A stretch of 64,000 bases of DNA from Pollutimonas sp963712655 (GTDB lineage Bacteria > Pseudomonadota > Gammaproteobacteria > Burkholderiales > Burkholderiaceae_B), in NCBI GenBank assembly GCA_963712655.1, contig CAVQIT010000008.1:1054001-1118000 (forward strand). The letters run 5' to 3'. The notes beneath the pieces were generated by a model. That model was not told the DNA's origin, did not search any database, and saw only the letters and a list, made by a program, of their open reading frames with translations. Position 1 is the stretch's first letter, and every line of letters starts with the position of its first letter. The position numbers were made by a program, and so were the translations under genes. Shown here one piece after another: positions 53,059 to 62,030 of this stretch.

Positions 53059-53099
53059 AATTGCTCGATTAATCGGTGTGTCGAGGGCTGAGGGGGGAA

Positions 53100-53291
53100 T
53101 CAATTCGACAATAGCCGGTTGGCGGCGCCATGGGCTGCCGGGCTGCAATGCGCTGCTTCGATCTGGGTGACGATGCCGGTAAATTCCATATCCAGAGGCC
53201 CTGGAAAGCTTAGCATGGCGTCGATGAGGCGGAATAGCTGTTGCCTGTCTTTGCGGCGATTGGCGAGCTTCGGATGAAAGCATCGCGTCAC
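53100..53291 (-). CDS. Unrecognised short open reading frame
   Basis: A 63-residue frame beginning MTRCFHPKLANRRKDRQQLF and ending near AANRLLSN, with GC-rich third codon positions similar to real genes. No family was recognised and no clear ribosome-binding site is seen. It lies in the disturbed region between the LysR gene and the autotransporter and may be a gene fragment. Confidence 0.25.
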   Translation of the reverse strand: MTRCFHPKLANRRKDRQQLFRLIDAMLSFPGPLDMEFTGIVTQIEAAHCSPAAHGAANRLLSN

Positions 53292-53337
53292 GGCAACAAA
53301 CTCACAAAAATTGCACGTTTCTTAGAAAGAATGCACA

Positions 53338-53535
53338 CTAATAACAGTTAAGTAAACGCCTAATTAAGGAGCCGACCATGCAAAGCGTGACTATAGAGCA
53401 GTTGCGCGCTGCAAGTAACGCCGGCGGCGTGTCTGGCGTGTCCTTGACAGGGCAGTTCGACGCGAGCCCCATCAGGTCAAGCTGCGTCAGGTTAGGAAAG
53501 AGTACAAGGCCAACGGTAAACGTTTCATGCTTCAT
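53338..53535 (-). pseudogene. Truncated DJ-1/PfpI-family gene (5' end only)
   Basis: The first 22 or so residues, MKHETFTVGLVLFPNLTQLD, match the start of DJ-1/PfpI-type proteins, normally about 200 residues. After LDLMG (near 53467) the match stops and the frame runs over unrelated DNA to an early stop. GAAGGA stands a few bases before the ATG, so the original start region is intact. The rest of the gene has been lost. Confidence 0.5.
53378..53455 (+). pseudogene. Truncated 5' end of a small antitoxin-like gene
   Basis: A frame with a good site (TAAGGAG) and ATG encodes MQSVTIEQLRAASNAGGVSG and a few further residues. This resembles the N terminus of a small plasmid/accessory protein family that often sits beside toxin genes; this is from memory and not certain. 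From about 53456 the frame runs antisense through the PfpI remnant. The two truncated 5' ends face each other. Confidence 0.35.
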
Positions 53536-53591
53536 GGAAGGTATCCTTCAGTTCCGTTGCCGCTAACCGTAGCGCATAGGCTTGAAACAGG

Positions 53592-53630
53592 TTTTCAGGC
53601 TGACGAACAGATTTTTCAGGCCGACGAACA
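53592..53630. repeat. Two 18-bp direct repeats upstream of the autotransporter
   Basis: TTTTCAGGCTGACGAACA (53592-53609) and TTTTCAGGCCGACGAACA (53613-53630) differ at one base and repeat every 21 bp, equal to two turns of DNA. They lie about 85-120 bp before the autotransporter start, a suitable place for an activator or repressor. A chance local duplication is possible. Confidence 0.5.
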
Positions 53631-53713
53631 CCGCTCAGCCCATGGGAAAGTACCATGGCGGCCGTTACAGAAAACTCTGCCACTAAAGCATATTTCCACG
53701 ATAGAATTCCGCG

Positions 53714-56700
53714 ATGTCATCATCGGTCAGAGTTGGAATCATCGTGAAACAATTGTATTGCGCCGGGCAAATCGAGCAGGGGCGCGGGAAACGCGGCGAG
53801 CTCACCATTCACAGCATTCCTGTCGCTCTGCTGCGCAGCGTCGGTCTCGCTGCACTCTTTGCGTCCCTGGGCGCGGTCCTGGCCGCGCCGGCGCGGGCGG
53901 ACCAGGGCGTTTACATCGTCAATCGGGGCGCCGACGGCCGCGATGGCGATACAGCGTTCGGCTGGAGCTCCGCAACCGCAGGCGAAACCGCGGGGCCCGC
54001 GGTTTGGATCCAACAGGGGGCTATCAGCAATGTGACGCCGGCCTTCGAAATCGGTTCTGTCGGCGGTGCCGGCGGCTCGGTCTATACCAAGGGCGTATTT
54101 CATAATGTTCCGGGCAAGCCCGGCGGCGCGGGCAATTTTGTTTCACTGACTGTTTTGCCATCCGCCGATATTTCGGGAACCCTCGGTTCTTCCACGCTGG
54201 ACAAACCGCTGATCCATGTCTATTCAAGAGGCGGCACTGGCGGGCTGGGATTTACGTCGTGGACCGAGAGCGATGGCGGTATTTCGCGGGGCGGCGACGG
54301 CGGGCCGGTAACTGTGAACATCGCTTCGCGCGTTACCGCCACAAGCGGGCCCGGTTCCCGAAGCCAGGCCCTGCCTGCCGTCAAGGTGGTTTCGCAAGGC
54401 GGTGCGGCCGGCATCGGCAAGGTCGACGGGCGGCAGTCTTCCGACGGCACGTATGAAAGCCGGGTGGACGCCGACCGCGGCGGCTCCGGCGGAACGGTCT
54501 CCGTTACCTTGGAAAACAGCGCCAACGTTGGCGTGACCGGGGCGCTGGCTCCGGCGATATCCGCCAGCTCTCTGGGCGGAAACGGCGGACGCGCCTCCAA
54601 TAGCGGCGGCTACCCCTCAAACGGCGGAGGCGGCGAACTCGTCGACTTCATCAACCGGGGAACGGTTACTTCAAACGGCAGCAATTCGGCTGCCGTCATT
54701 TTGCAAAGTGTCGGAGGCGCGGGCGGCAGTGGCGCGAACGGCGCCTTCACCTCGGGCACGCCGGGCGGCGCCGGTGGCGCCGGCGGCGTCGTACAGGCTC
54801 TGAACATCGGTACTATTGCCACGCGGGGCGACTACAGCTTCGGCATCGTGGCGCAGTCGGTGGGCGGTGTCGGTGGAAGCGGCGGCGGCGCCGCCTTCGT
54901 GTCCGGCGGCGATGGCGGCGGCGCGGGTCTGGGAAAGCTGGTTTCCATCACCAATTATGGAACCATCAAGACCACGGGCGTCGGCGCCACCGCGATCATG
55001 GCGCAAAGCATCGGTGGGGGCAGCGCCCTGGATGCGTTTCAAGCCACCAAACCCGCCGTAAGCACAGGCGGCGGATCGGGCGGCAGTAGCGGCATCCTGC
55101 CATTCACCAGCGGCGGCACGGGCGGTTTGGGCGGCGTCGGCGGCAATGTCTCGGTCGAGCACCGGGGGACGATAATCACCGGAGGTGATTCCGCCTATGG
55201 CGTCCTGCTGCAAAGCATAGGCGGCGGCGGGGGCACGGGCGGCGCGGCCTCAAGCTCCACCGCGTTTCTGGCGGTGGCGCTCGGCGGCGCCGGCGGCGGT
55301 GGCGGCAATAGCGGCGAAGCCGTATTCACCAGCACTCTGGGCCGCATCGAAACCACAGGCAAGAACGCGACGGCGGTGCTGGCCCAATCCGTCGGCGGCG
55401 GGGGCGGAACGGGGGGCTACGCCACTTCCAAATCCGTCGGCCCCGGCCTGTCGGCCTCATCCGCCACGGGCGGTTCGGGCGGCAAGGGCGGTTCGGGCGG
55501 CCTTGCCAAAATCAACAACAATTCCGCAATCCGAACCTCGGGCGAAGCAGGCATCGGGCTTCAGGCGTCCAGCATCGGTGGCGGCGGCGGCACGGGCGGG
55601 GGCGCCAGGGCGTTCGCCGTGGCATTGCCGGCGGTTACTCCCTCTGGCAAGCCATTGCCCTCCATCACCCTGACGAACGCCATTGGCGGTTCCGGTGGCG
55701 ACGGCGGCCAGGGCAAGACCGCAAATGTCCTAAATATAAACGCGGGCATCGAAACATTCGGCGTGGGCGCCACCGGCATTCTGGCGCAAAGCATAGGCGG
55801 AGGCGGCGGCAACGCAGGCAATGCATACGCCTATGGCCTGGCCATTGCCGCTCCGGGCGCCACGGCGTTCAACGTCACTAACACCATCGGCGGCAGCGGA
55901 GGCGGCGGCGGCGCGGGCGAGTACGCACGGGCCTACAACGACGGCAGCGTAAGCACCCATGGCAATGGGGCCGTCGGCATCCACGTCCAGAGCATAGGCG
56001 GAGGCGGGGGCAACGCCGGATCCGCGTCCTCATCGGCCGATGCCTTAAGCCTCTACAGAACGGTCGCATTCGGACAGACCATCGGCGGCACCAACAGCAA
56101 GGGCGGGGGCTCGGGCGGTACGGTCAAGGTCGAGAACCGTGGCACGATAGAAACGCGGGGTACCGGCGCCACAGGCATTCTGCTGCAGAACATCGGCGGC
56201 GGCGGGGGCAACGGCGGCGCGGTCAACGCCTCTGCTTCGTCGGGGCTCTCATTCGACAAGACGCTCAACGCCCTTGTCCAGAAACTGCCCTTGGCCGACT
56301 CGATAACCGTCGTCAACGCGATTGGCGGCAATGGCGGCAATGGCGGGGACGGCGGCATTGGCGGGGATGGCACTGCGGTGGAAGCTATTCTGACCAAGTC
56401 GAGCTTGATACGCACCCGTGGATCGCAGGCGGATGGCCTGCTTGCGCAGAGCATCGGTGGCGGCGGCGGCACGGGCGGCGGCGGTTCAGCCGTGGCCGAG
56501 GGCACGCTGTCGGTCAATCTTTCGCTTGGCGGCAGGGGCGGCGCAGGCGGTTCAGGGCGCCTGATTGATATTTCCAACGCCGGCACAATCGAAACCTACG
56601 GTGATGCCTCGCATGGGATTTTCGCCCAATCGATAGGTGGCGGCGGCGGTAACGGCGGCAACTTGACTGCGGCGCCCGACGACACGCCCGACACGGTCGG

Positions 56701-59700
56701 CGAGGTCTGGGCCACATTGAAAAACGCGGTCGGCGTGGAAGCTTACGAGAAATGGGCGGCCGACAAGGGCAATGCCGAAACAAAAGAAAGCCTCGATGCG
56801 TTCATCAAGGATGTTCAGGATTCCGACAAGTACAAGTCGCTTGCCGACTCGTTCAAGAATTCCGATTTCTACAAGCAGATGCAGTCTTCCGGAAAACAGG
56901 TAACTAATTACCTGGACAAGCAGGCGAAGGGGTCGGTGAAGCGCCCCGACGTGTCGCTGACGCTTGCCATGGGCGGCGACGGCGGAACAGGCAACCAGGG
57001 CGGCATCGTCAAGCTTACGAACGAAGGCTATATTGTGACCGCCGGGCATCTTTCACACGGGATGCTGGCGCAGTCCATCGGGGGCGGTGGCGGCCAGGGC
57101 GGCGTCGCTTACTCGTCGGGCACCAACAAGACCAACCTTGGCGCCACCCTGGGAGGCAAAGGCGGCGCGGGCAATATCGGCGGGCAAGTCACCGTCAAGA
57201 ACCTGGGCACGATCCAGACCTATGGCCAGGCGTCTTACGGCCTGTTCGCCCAATCGATTGGCGGGGGCGGCGGCAATGGCGTCGGCGCACTCAGCAGCGA
57301 CAACAAGAATCTCGTTCTCAACTTCACGGCCGGCGGAGCCGGGGGCACGGGCGCCAACGGCGGAGATGTCTGGGTGCACAGTTACGGCACCACCCAGACG
57401 CGCGGAGACGAGGCGCACGCGATTGTGGCGCAAAGCATCGGCGGGGGCGGGGGCGCTTTCATGATGACCTCTCCGGAAAGCAAGACCGGCGCGCCTGCAA
57501 GCGCGGACGGGAAGGCGGCTTCGGCGGGCACGATCAAAGAATTGCTGAAAGCGGTCGGCGTGGAACAGGTTCCGGCCGCCTCGAGCGATGCGGACGGCAA
57601 GAAGCCATCGTCCAAATCCGGCAGCTTCACGCTTGGCGGTTCGGGCGGGGTTTCCGGCACGGGCGGGGCGGTAAACGTCGTCCACGGCGGCGCCGTCGCC
57701 ACATCGGGTGTCGCCGCATTTGGCATTCTTGCGCAATCCATAGGCGGAGGCGGCGGCATTTCCAACGCCGCGGGCAGCCCCGGCGGGGTCAAGTACGCGG
57801 CCTCCTATGGCGGCAAGGGGGGGGCCGCCGGCAATGGCGGTGCAATTAACGTCGATTTCAGCAACAACGCCTCAATCCAGACATCCGGCGACTACTCCAC
57901 AGCGGTGTTCGCCCAGTCCATCGGGGGCGGCGGCGGTTACGGAGGCGCTTCGGTGCTGCAAGGCTGGACGCTGCCGGTGTTCGGCGGCGCCGGAGGCTCC
58001 AGCGGTGACGGCGGCAACATTGCCGTCCGCACCAAGGACGGAAGCACCACCATCAAGACGGCGGGGACGAAGGCGCATGGCGTCTTCGCGCAGTCGCTGG
58101 GCGGAGGCGGGGGTACCGTCAGCGACGCGCTGAAGACCGACGGCACGGCTCGCGCCGCGCTGGAAAAAACCGCCTCGGCGCTTGCCGGCATTATCAGCAA
58201 GAACGGCGGCTCGGGCACGGTTCTTGACAACATCGACAAGGTGCCCGGCGATCTTCAAGGTATCGTCAGGCTGTTCGGCAATGACAAGGATACGGTCGAC
58301 AGCGTCCTGACCGCCCTGAAGAGCAGCCTGAACACGCGTAGCGCTTCAACAGGAACAGGAGGAGATATCTGGGTCCAGTTGAGGGGCGACATCAAAACGG
58401 CCGGCACCGGTTCGTATGGCATTTTCGCTCAAAGCGGTTTCCAGCAAAGCAACGGCATGCTCGATCCCGGCCGCCCTGGCGGCAATGTCAACGTTGAGTA
58501 TTCCGGCGTGCTCAAGGGCGGCTCGGGCGACGGCGCAGCCATTGTCGTCGACGGCGGCAGAAACAACACCATCATCATTGGCGCTGGTTCGCAGGTCAGC
58601 GCGCTTTCCGGCCATGCCGTAATTTCCACGTTCGGCCAGGAGAACCTGCGCAACTACGGCACCCTGGTGGGCGACATCAACCTGGCTCATGGGGATACGA
58701 AGGAGTGGAACGAGTTCAGTAACCAGGCCGGGGGTACCTATATCAGCGGCGGCAGCGGAACGATCAACGTCAGCAATGGGCCGGGCTTTTTCGAAAATGC
58801 CGGAAACTTCGATGTTGGCGGAGTCGACACAATGGCCACCGCCACGGTCAAGAACGTGGACCTTCACCTCGGCGGCGCACTGCTTGTCGACGTCAACAGC
58901 ATCGCCGCTGAAGGCGCCCGCCGCGCCGACCTTCTGAAGGCATCCCGAATCATTGTCAATGGCGTCGGGATCAAGCCGCACGCAGTCGAGGGCTTGCTGC
59001 CCGGCAGCTTTACGGTGGTGTCCGCCTCGTCCTTGCAGACGAACCAGCGCGCCACGGCGGGGGTCAGCCCCGCAAGCCCCATTTCCTGGTCGGCATTGCA
59101 AAGCGGCGGCAACATTTCGATTTCTCCCTCCGCGGATTTCATCGGTAAAGCCGAGGGCGGCCTTAGCGATACGGAACGCTCGCTGCTTGGCAGCCTGCAG
59201 CAAGCCTGGAATACAAGCAACGTCGACCTGGCGGGCATTTTTGCGGGCATGGCCAATATCGACACGGCAGAGAAGTACAGCGCCGCCATCAACAGTCTGA
59301 CGCTCACAGACGACCTGGGCCAGGCGGCCTCCGGCCAGACGCTGGCCGGGCGCGCGTCGCTCAACGCCGCGCTAAGCTGCCCGCTGTTCGACGGCGCCGG
59401 CGTCACCATGCGTGAAACCCAATGCGTATGGTCGCGCATTACCGGCTCTAGCACGACCGACAGCGGCGGCAAGGCGGGCGACGGCTTCTCGCAAGACGGC
59501 CTAAGCTACCGCATGGGCGCGCAATGGGAAATTCGCCCCGACTGGTTCTTCGGGGCCACAGCCGCCTACAACATCAGTTCGATGCACACCAGCGACCGTC
59601 TGACTTCGGTGCGCGGCACGGGTGGCGACGTATCCGTTTCGCTGAAGCACCAGACTGGTCCGTGGCTGCTGGCGGGCGCCCTGCACGCCGGTTACGGCAG

Positions 59701-60247
59701 CTATGATTCCAACTCTTTGTTCATGGTCGGCGACGATATATGGAGCGCCGCCAATACCAACGATGTCTGGACCGGCGGCCTGAGACTGCGGGCCGCCTAC
59801 GAGCTGGCTTACGAAAATTGGTATCTGCGACCGTATGCCGACCTGGATGTGCTGCACACTTACATGCCGGGCTATACGCTTTCGGGAGACGGTGCGACAT
59901 TCCGGGCCAGTTCCATGAAGGAATGGAGCGTTGCGTTTGCGCCGACCATCGAGGCGGGAACGCGCATTGACCTGGGCCGATACGGATGGCTGCGCCCCTA
60001 TGTGTCGGCAGGGGCCACGTTCATCAACAACAAGGGGTTCTCCAACCAGGTCTCATTGTCCAGCGGTGGCGGCGAGGGCGTCACGTTCACGTCCATTTCA
60101 TCGTTGCCCCACCAACTGTTCAACGTGGGTGCCGGCGTTCAGCTTTTTGCGGAAAACAAGTACGAGCTGCGCGCGGAATACAAGGCCCAGATGGCAAAGG
60201 ATTTTCTGAACCAGGAGCTTAGCCTGCGCATGGCGATTCCTTTCTGA
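53714..60247 (+). CDS. Giant glycine-rich autotransporter (type Va) with QSIGGGGG repeats
   Basis: A surface protein of about 2,177 residues. A signal peptide (LLRSVGLAALFASLGAVLAA, cleavage near ARA-DQ) follows a polar N-terminal stretch ending QIEQGRGKRGEL, which hints at an extended signal region. The passenger (about 65-1880) is a predicted beta-helix with about eighteen copies of AQSIGGGGGxGG spaced 60-110 residues, each after a turn-type G-T-I-x-T-x-G segment. A lysine-rich helical insert sits at about 985-1080. The C-terminal autotransporter barrel starts near 1900 and ends in the usual aromatic residue (LRMAIPF). Start could also be GTG at 53744. It probably mediates adhesion or aggregation. 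Confidence 0.92.
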   Translation: MSSSVRVGIIVKQLYCAGQIEQGRGKRGELTIHSIPVALLRSVGLAALFASLGAVLAAPARADQGVYIVNRGADGRDGDTAFGWSSATAGETAGPAVWIQQGAISNVTPAFEIGSVGGAGGSVYTKGVFHNVPGKPGGAGNFVSLTVLPSADISGTLGSSTLDKPLIHVYSRGGTGGLGFTSWTESDGGISRGGDGGPVTVNIASRVTATSGPGSRSQALPAVKVVSQGGAAGIGKVDGRQSSDGTYESRVDADRGGSGGTVSVTLENSANVGVTGALAPAISASSLGGNGGRASNSGGYPSNGGGGELVDFINRGTVTSNGSNSAAVILQSVGGAGGSGANGAFTSGTPGGAGGAGGVVQALNIGTIATRGDYSFGIVAQSVGGVGGSGGGAAFVSGGDGGGAGLGKLVSITNYGTIKTTGVGATAIMAQSIGGGSALDAFQATKPAVSTGGGSGGSSGILPFTSGGTGGLGGVGGNVSVEHRGTIITGGDSAYGVLLQSIGGGGGTGGAASSSTAFLAVALGGAGGGGGNSGEAVFTSTLGRIETTGKNATAVLAQSVGGGGGTGGYATSKSVGPGLSASSATGGSGGKGGSGGLAKINNNSAIRTSGEAGIGLQASSIGGGGGTGGGARAFAVALPAVTPSGKPLPSITLTNAIGGSGGDGGQGKTANVLNINAGIETFGVGATGILAQSIGGGGGNAGNAYAYGLAIAAPGATAFNVTNTIGGSGGGGGAGEYARAYNDGSVSTHGNGAVGIHVQSIGGGGGNAGSASSSADALSLYRTVAFGQTIGGTNSKGGGSGGTVKVENRGTIETRGTGATGILLQNIGGGGGNGGAVNASASSGLSFDKTLNALVQKLPLADSITVVNAIGGNGGNGGDGGIGGDGTAVEAILTKSSLIRTRGSQADGLLAQSIGGGGGTGGGGSAVAEGTLSVNLSLGGRGGAGGSGRLIDISNAGTIETYGDASHGIFAQSIGGGGGNGGNLTAAPDDTPDTVGEVWATLKNAVGVEAYEKWAADKGNAETKESLDAFIKDVQDSDKYKSLADSFKNSDFYKQMQSSGKQVTNYLDKQAKGSVKRPDVSLTLAMGGDGGTGNQGGIVKLTNEGYIVTAGHLSHGMLAQSIGGGGGQGGVAYSSGTNKTNLGATLGGKGGAGNIGGQVTVKNLGTIQTYGQASYGLFAQSIGGGGGNGVGALSSDNKNLVLNFTAGGAGGTGANGGDVWVHSYGTTQTRGDEAHAIVAQSIGGGGGAFMMTSPESKTGAPASADGKAASAGTIKELLKAVGVEQVPAASSDADGKKPSSKSGSFTLGGSGGVSGTGGAVNVVHGGAVATSGVAAFGILAQSIGGGGGISNAAGSPGGVKYAASYGGKGGAAGNGGAINVDFSNNASIQTSGDYSTAVFAQSIGGGGGYGGASVLQGWTLPVFGGAGGSSGDGGNIAVRTKDGSTTIKTAGTKAHGVFAQSLGGGGGTVSDALKTDGTARAALEKTASALAGIISKNGGSGTVLDNIDKVPGDLQGIVRLFGNDKDTVDSVLTALKSSLNTRSASTGTGGDIWVQLRGDIKTAGTGSYGIFAQSGFQQSNGMLDPGRPGGNVNVEYSGVLKGGSGDGAAIVVDGGRNNTIIIGAGSQVSALSGHAVISTFGQENLRNYGTLVGDINLAHGDTKEWNEFSNQAGGTYISGGSGTINVSNGPGFFENAGNFDVGGVDTMATATVKNVDLHLGGALLVDVNSIAAEGARRADLLKASRIIVNGVGIKPHAVEGLLPGSFTVVSASSLQTNQRATAGVSPASPISWSALQSGGNISISPSADFIGKAEGGLSDTERSLLGSLQQAWNTSNVDLAGIFAGMANIDTAEKYSAAINSLTLTDDLGQAASGQTLAGRASLNAALSCPLFDGAGVTMRETQCVWSRITGSSTTDSGGKAGDGFSQDGLSYRMGAQWEIRPDWFFGATAAYNISSMHTSDRLTSVRGTGGDVSVSLKHQTGPWLLAGALHAGYGSYDSNSLFMVGDDIWSAANTNDVWTGGLRLRAAYELAYENWYLRPYADLDVLHTYMPGYTLSGDGATFRASSMKEWSVAFAPTIEAGTRIDLGRYGWLRPYVSAGATFINNKGFSNQVSLSSGGGEGVTFTSISSLPHQLFNVGAGVQLFAENKYELRAEYKAQMAKDFLNQELSLRMAIPF

Positions 60248-60338
60248 TGCGTCTCAAATCGACCCTGGCCGAATATTGCGCATTGTGCGCGTATCCATTG
60301 CTGATCTTGGTGCATGCCGGCCGATACCCGGCCAGGAA

Positions 60339-61529
60339 TCAGGCCGCGGTGGGGCGCATGGCAATCGGCGCCAATGCAAGGCGATTGCCGCCCAGCGATT
60401 TCGCGCGGTACAAGGCCTGGTCCGCGGCGGCAAGCCCCTCGACAAGCGTGGGCACGCCGTTTTCGAACTGCGCAAGACCGATGCTGACTGTTGCCGGTAT
60501 TCCGACGCCATCGATCGGATTGGGGGTCGTCTCGGCGAAACGTTGCACGAGGGTCTCGCCCAACGCCTTGGCACGGAGTGCGTCGTCGCCGGACAGCAGC
60601 GCGGCGAACTCTTCTCCGCCGATGCGAGCCAGAATTGCGTCGGGCCCCAACACGCCCTGGGCTATTTCCGCGAATGACTTCAGCACCTTGTCACCCGTGT
60701 GGTGACCGTGTAGATCATTGATTGACTTGAAGCCGTCGAGGTCGAACGCGAGCACGGAAACCGGCCCGTTTCCTTCCCCGCCGCCGATAGTGCGCGCACC
60801 CTGTTCAAAAAACCATCTCCGATTGCCAAGGCGGGTCAAATAGTCCGTCTGGGATTCCCACAAGAGCTGGCCGTGGGTCTCCTCGCGTATCAGTTTCAAC
60901 AAGGCCATCGGTAATATGACTGAATACAGGACACCCTCGTATATTGTGATCTTGCCGGCGACCGACTGCATCGTTTGGCCGTACGCTGCCACCAGCCAGG
61001 GCAGGATGAATGCCCTGGCGGCATACAACAGTGCATGGATGCTTGTCGCCATCACAACGATGCGCCGCGAATGCAGCGATCTCATCCCGTCACATCGCAG
61101 CATCTCCCAAGCCGTCATGGCGCTTACGACCGCGATCGGAATCGAGCTGACATGGCTCCACACAATGCCTTGCCATCGCGCGCCCCAGACCGCCCACACC
61201 AGCGCCATCCCGATAAGCAAACCGGCTGAAGCGGCGCGGTACTGCCGGCCGCTTAATGATGCGACGCTGCCGAGGACCAGGAGATAGCCGCTGAGAATAA
61301 GGAGATTGCTGATGGCGGAGCCGATTGCACCGGGCAGGTCGTGACGCCACAGCACCGCTGCGCAGCCGACCGCGAGCGTCGTGAACCCAGCCGCCAGAAG
61401 CCGCAACTCTTTGCTGCGCTTGGGATTGGTCCGATGCTCCCAGAACATCATCCCGGCACTGGCGAGTAGCGTTCCGATGGCAAGGAGGTAAAGGGTGAGA
61501 AGATCGACGTACATCCCAAATTTAAACAC
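60339..61529 (-). CDS. Membrane-bound GGDEF diguanylate cyclase
   Basis: A 396-residue protein: about six hydrophobic helices in residues 10-220, then a GGDEF domain (TDYLTRLGNRRWFFE, FDLDGFKSINDLHGHHTGDKVL, ARIGGEEFAALLSG). The catalytic GGEEF is intact, so it should make cyclic di-GMP. The inhibitory I-site RxxD before GGEEF is absent: that position reads GPDA, so feedback control by the product is unlikely at that site. It converges on the autotransporter gene, 91 bp away; c-di-GMP often controls adhesins, but a direct link is not shown. Confidence 0.92.
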   Translation of the reverse strand: MFKFGMYVDLLTLYLLAIGTLLASAGMMFWEHRTNPKRSKELRLLAAGFTTLAVGCAAVLWRHDLPGAIGSAISNLLILSGYLLVLGSVASLSGRQYRAASAGLLIGMALVWAVWGARWQGIVWSHVSSIPIAVVSAMTAWEMLRCDGMRSLHSRRIVVMATSIHALLYAARAFILPWLVAAYGQTMQSVAGKITIYEGVLYSVILPMALLKLIREETHGQLLWESQTDYLTRLGNRRWFFEQGARTIGGGEGNGPVSVLAFDLDGFKSINDLHGHHTGDKVLKSFAEIAQGVLGPDAILARIGGEEFAALLSGDDALRAKALGETLVQRFAETTPNPIDGVGIPATVSIGLAQFENGVPTLVEGLAAADQALYRAKSLGGNRLALAPIAMRPTAA

Positions 61530-61634
61530 ATGGCGCCGATGTGCCCGGCGACGGCCGAATTCTACGGTGAAAACCCGCCAGAGAGTGATGCTCAGTCGAC
61601 TTCCCGGAATGGGCAGGCTGAATGCCGGACATTC

Positions 61635-61952
61635 TCAATGAGTTTGCTGTGCCAGTATCGCGGCCAATAATCCTGGAAATCGACTTTCAATATCCGCGCG
61701 CCGCAGGGTGTTCATGCGTATCGTGCCGTTGTTCTTCGTGAACACCAATCCGGCTTCGCGCAGCACCTTGAAATGATGGGATACGGTGGACTTGGGGCGC
61801 CCGCCGTCCAATTCGCCACAGCTTGCCGCCTCGACTTGGGCAAGATGCCGAATGATGTCCAGGCGAATGGAATCGCTCAACGCGTAGAGCACACGTTCGA
61901 GAGAAAGCTCGCCGGCGGCGGGATGTTTGAATGGACGCATAAGCAACATCAT
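61635..61952 (-). CDS. ArsR-family winged-helix repressor
   Basis: A 105-residue ArsR-fold regulator with the recognition helix in KSTVSHHFKVLREAGLVFTKNNGTI. The classical metal-binding ELCVCDL motif is missing; only one Cys is in the region (EAASCGELDG), so it may sense redox or a thiol-reactive compound instead of metal. The ATG at 61937 (MRPFKHPAAG) is an alternative start. It is divergent from the Old Yellow Enzyme gene with a dyad between them, and most likely controls it. Confidence 0.88.
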   Translation of the reverse strand: MMLLMRPFKHPAAGELSLERVLYALSDSIRLDIIRHLAQVEAASCGELDGGRPKSTVSHHFKVLREAGLVFTKNNGTIRMNTLRRADIESRFPGLLAAILAQQTH

Positions 61953-61988
61953 ACACTTTGGCCTATAATTATTCTAAAGTTCGTATAT

Positions 61989-62004
61989 ATTCGAAATAAC
62001 GAAT
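61989..62004. promoter_or_regulatory. Dyad ATTCG-N6-CGAAT, candidate ArsR operator
   Basis: Five-base exact arms in the 78-bp divergent gap; a further TTCG half-site lies just to the left (near 61979), so up to three half-sites may be present. It is 26 bp before the start codon of the Old Yellow Enzyme gene and 36 bp before the ArsR start. Confidence 0.45.
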
Positions 62005-62030
62005 AATATTTCCCATTTACAAAGGCCATC

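Noticed and set aside
54700..58450. Regular GC-rich repeats that could suggest a CRISPR or satellite array
   Set aside because: The repeats are in frame, imperfect and encode the QSIGGGGG modules of a single long protein with signal peptide and barrel.
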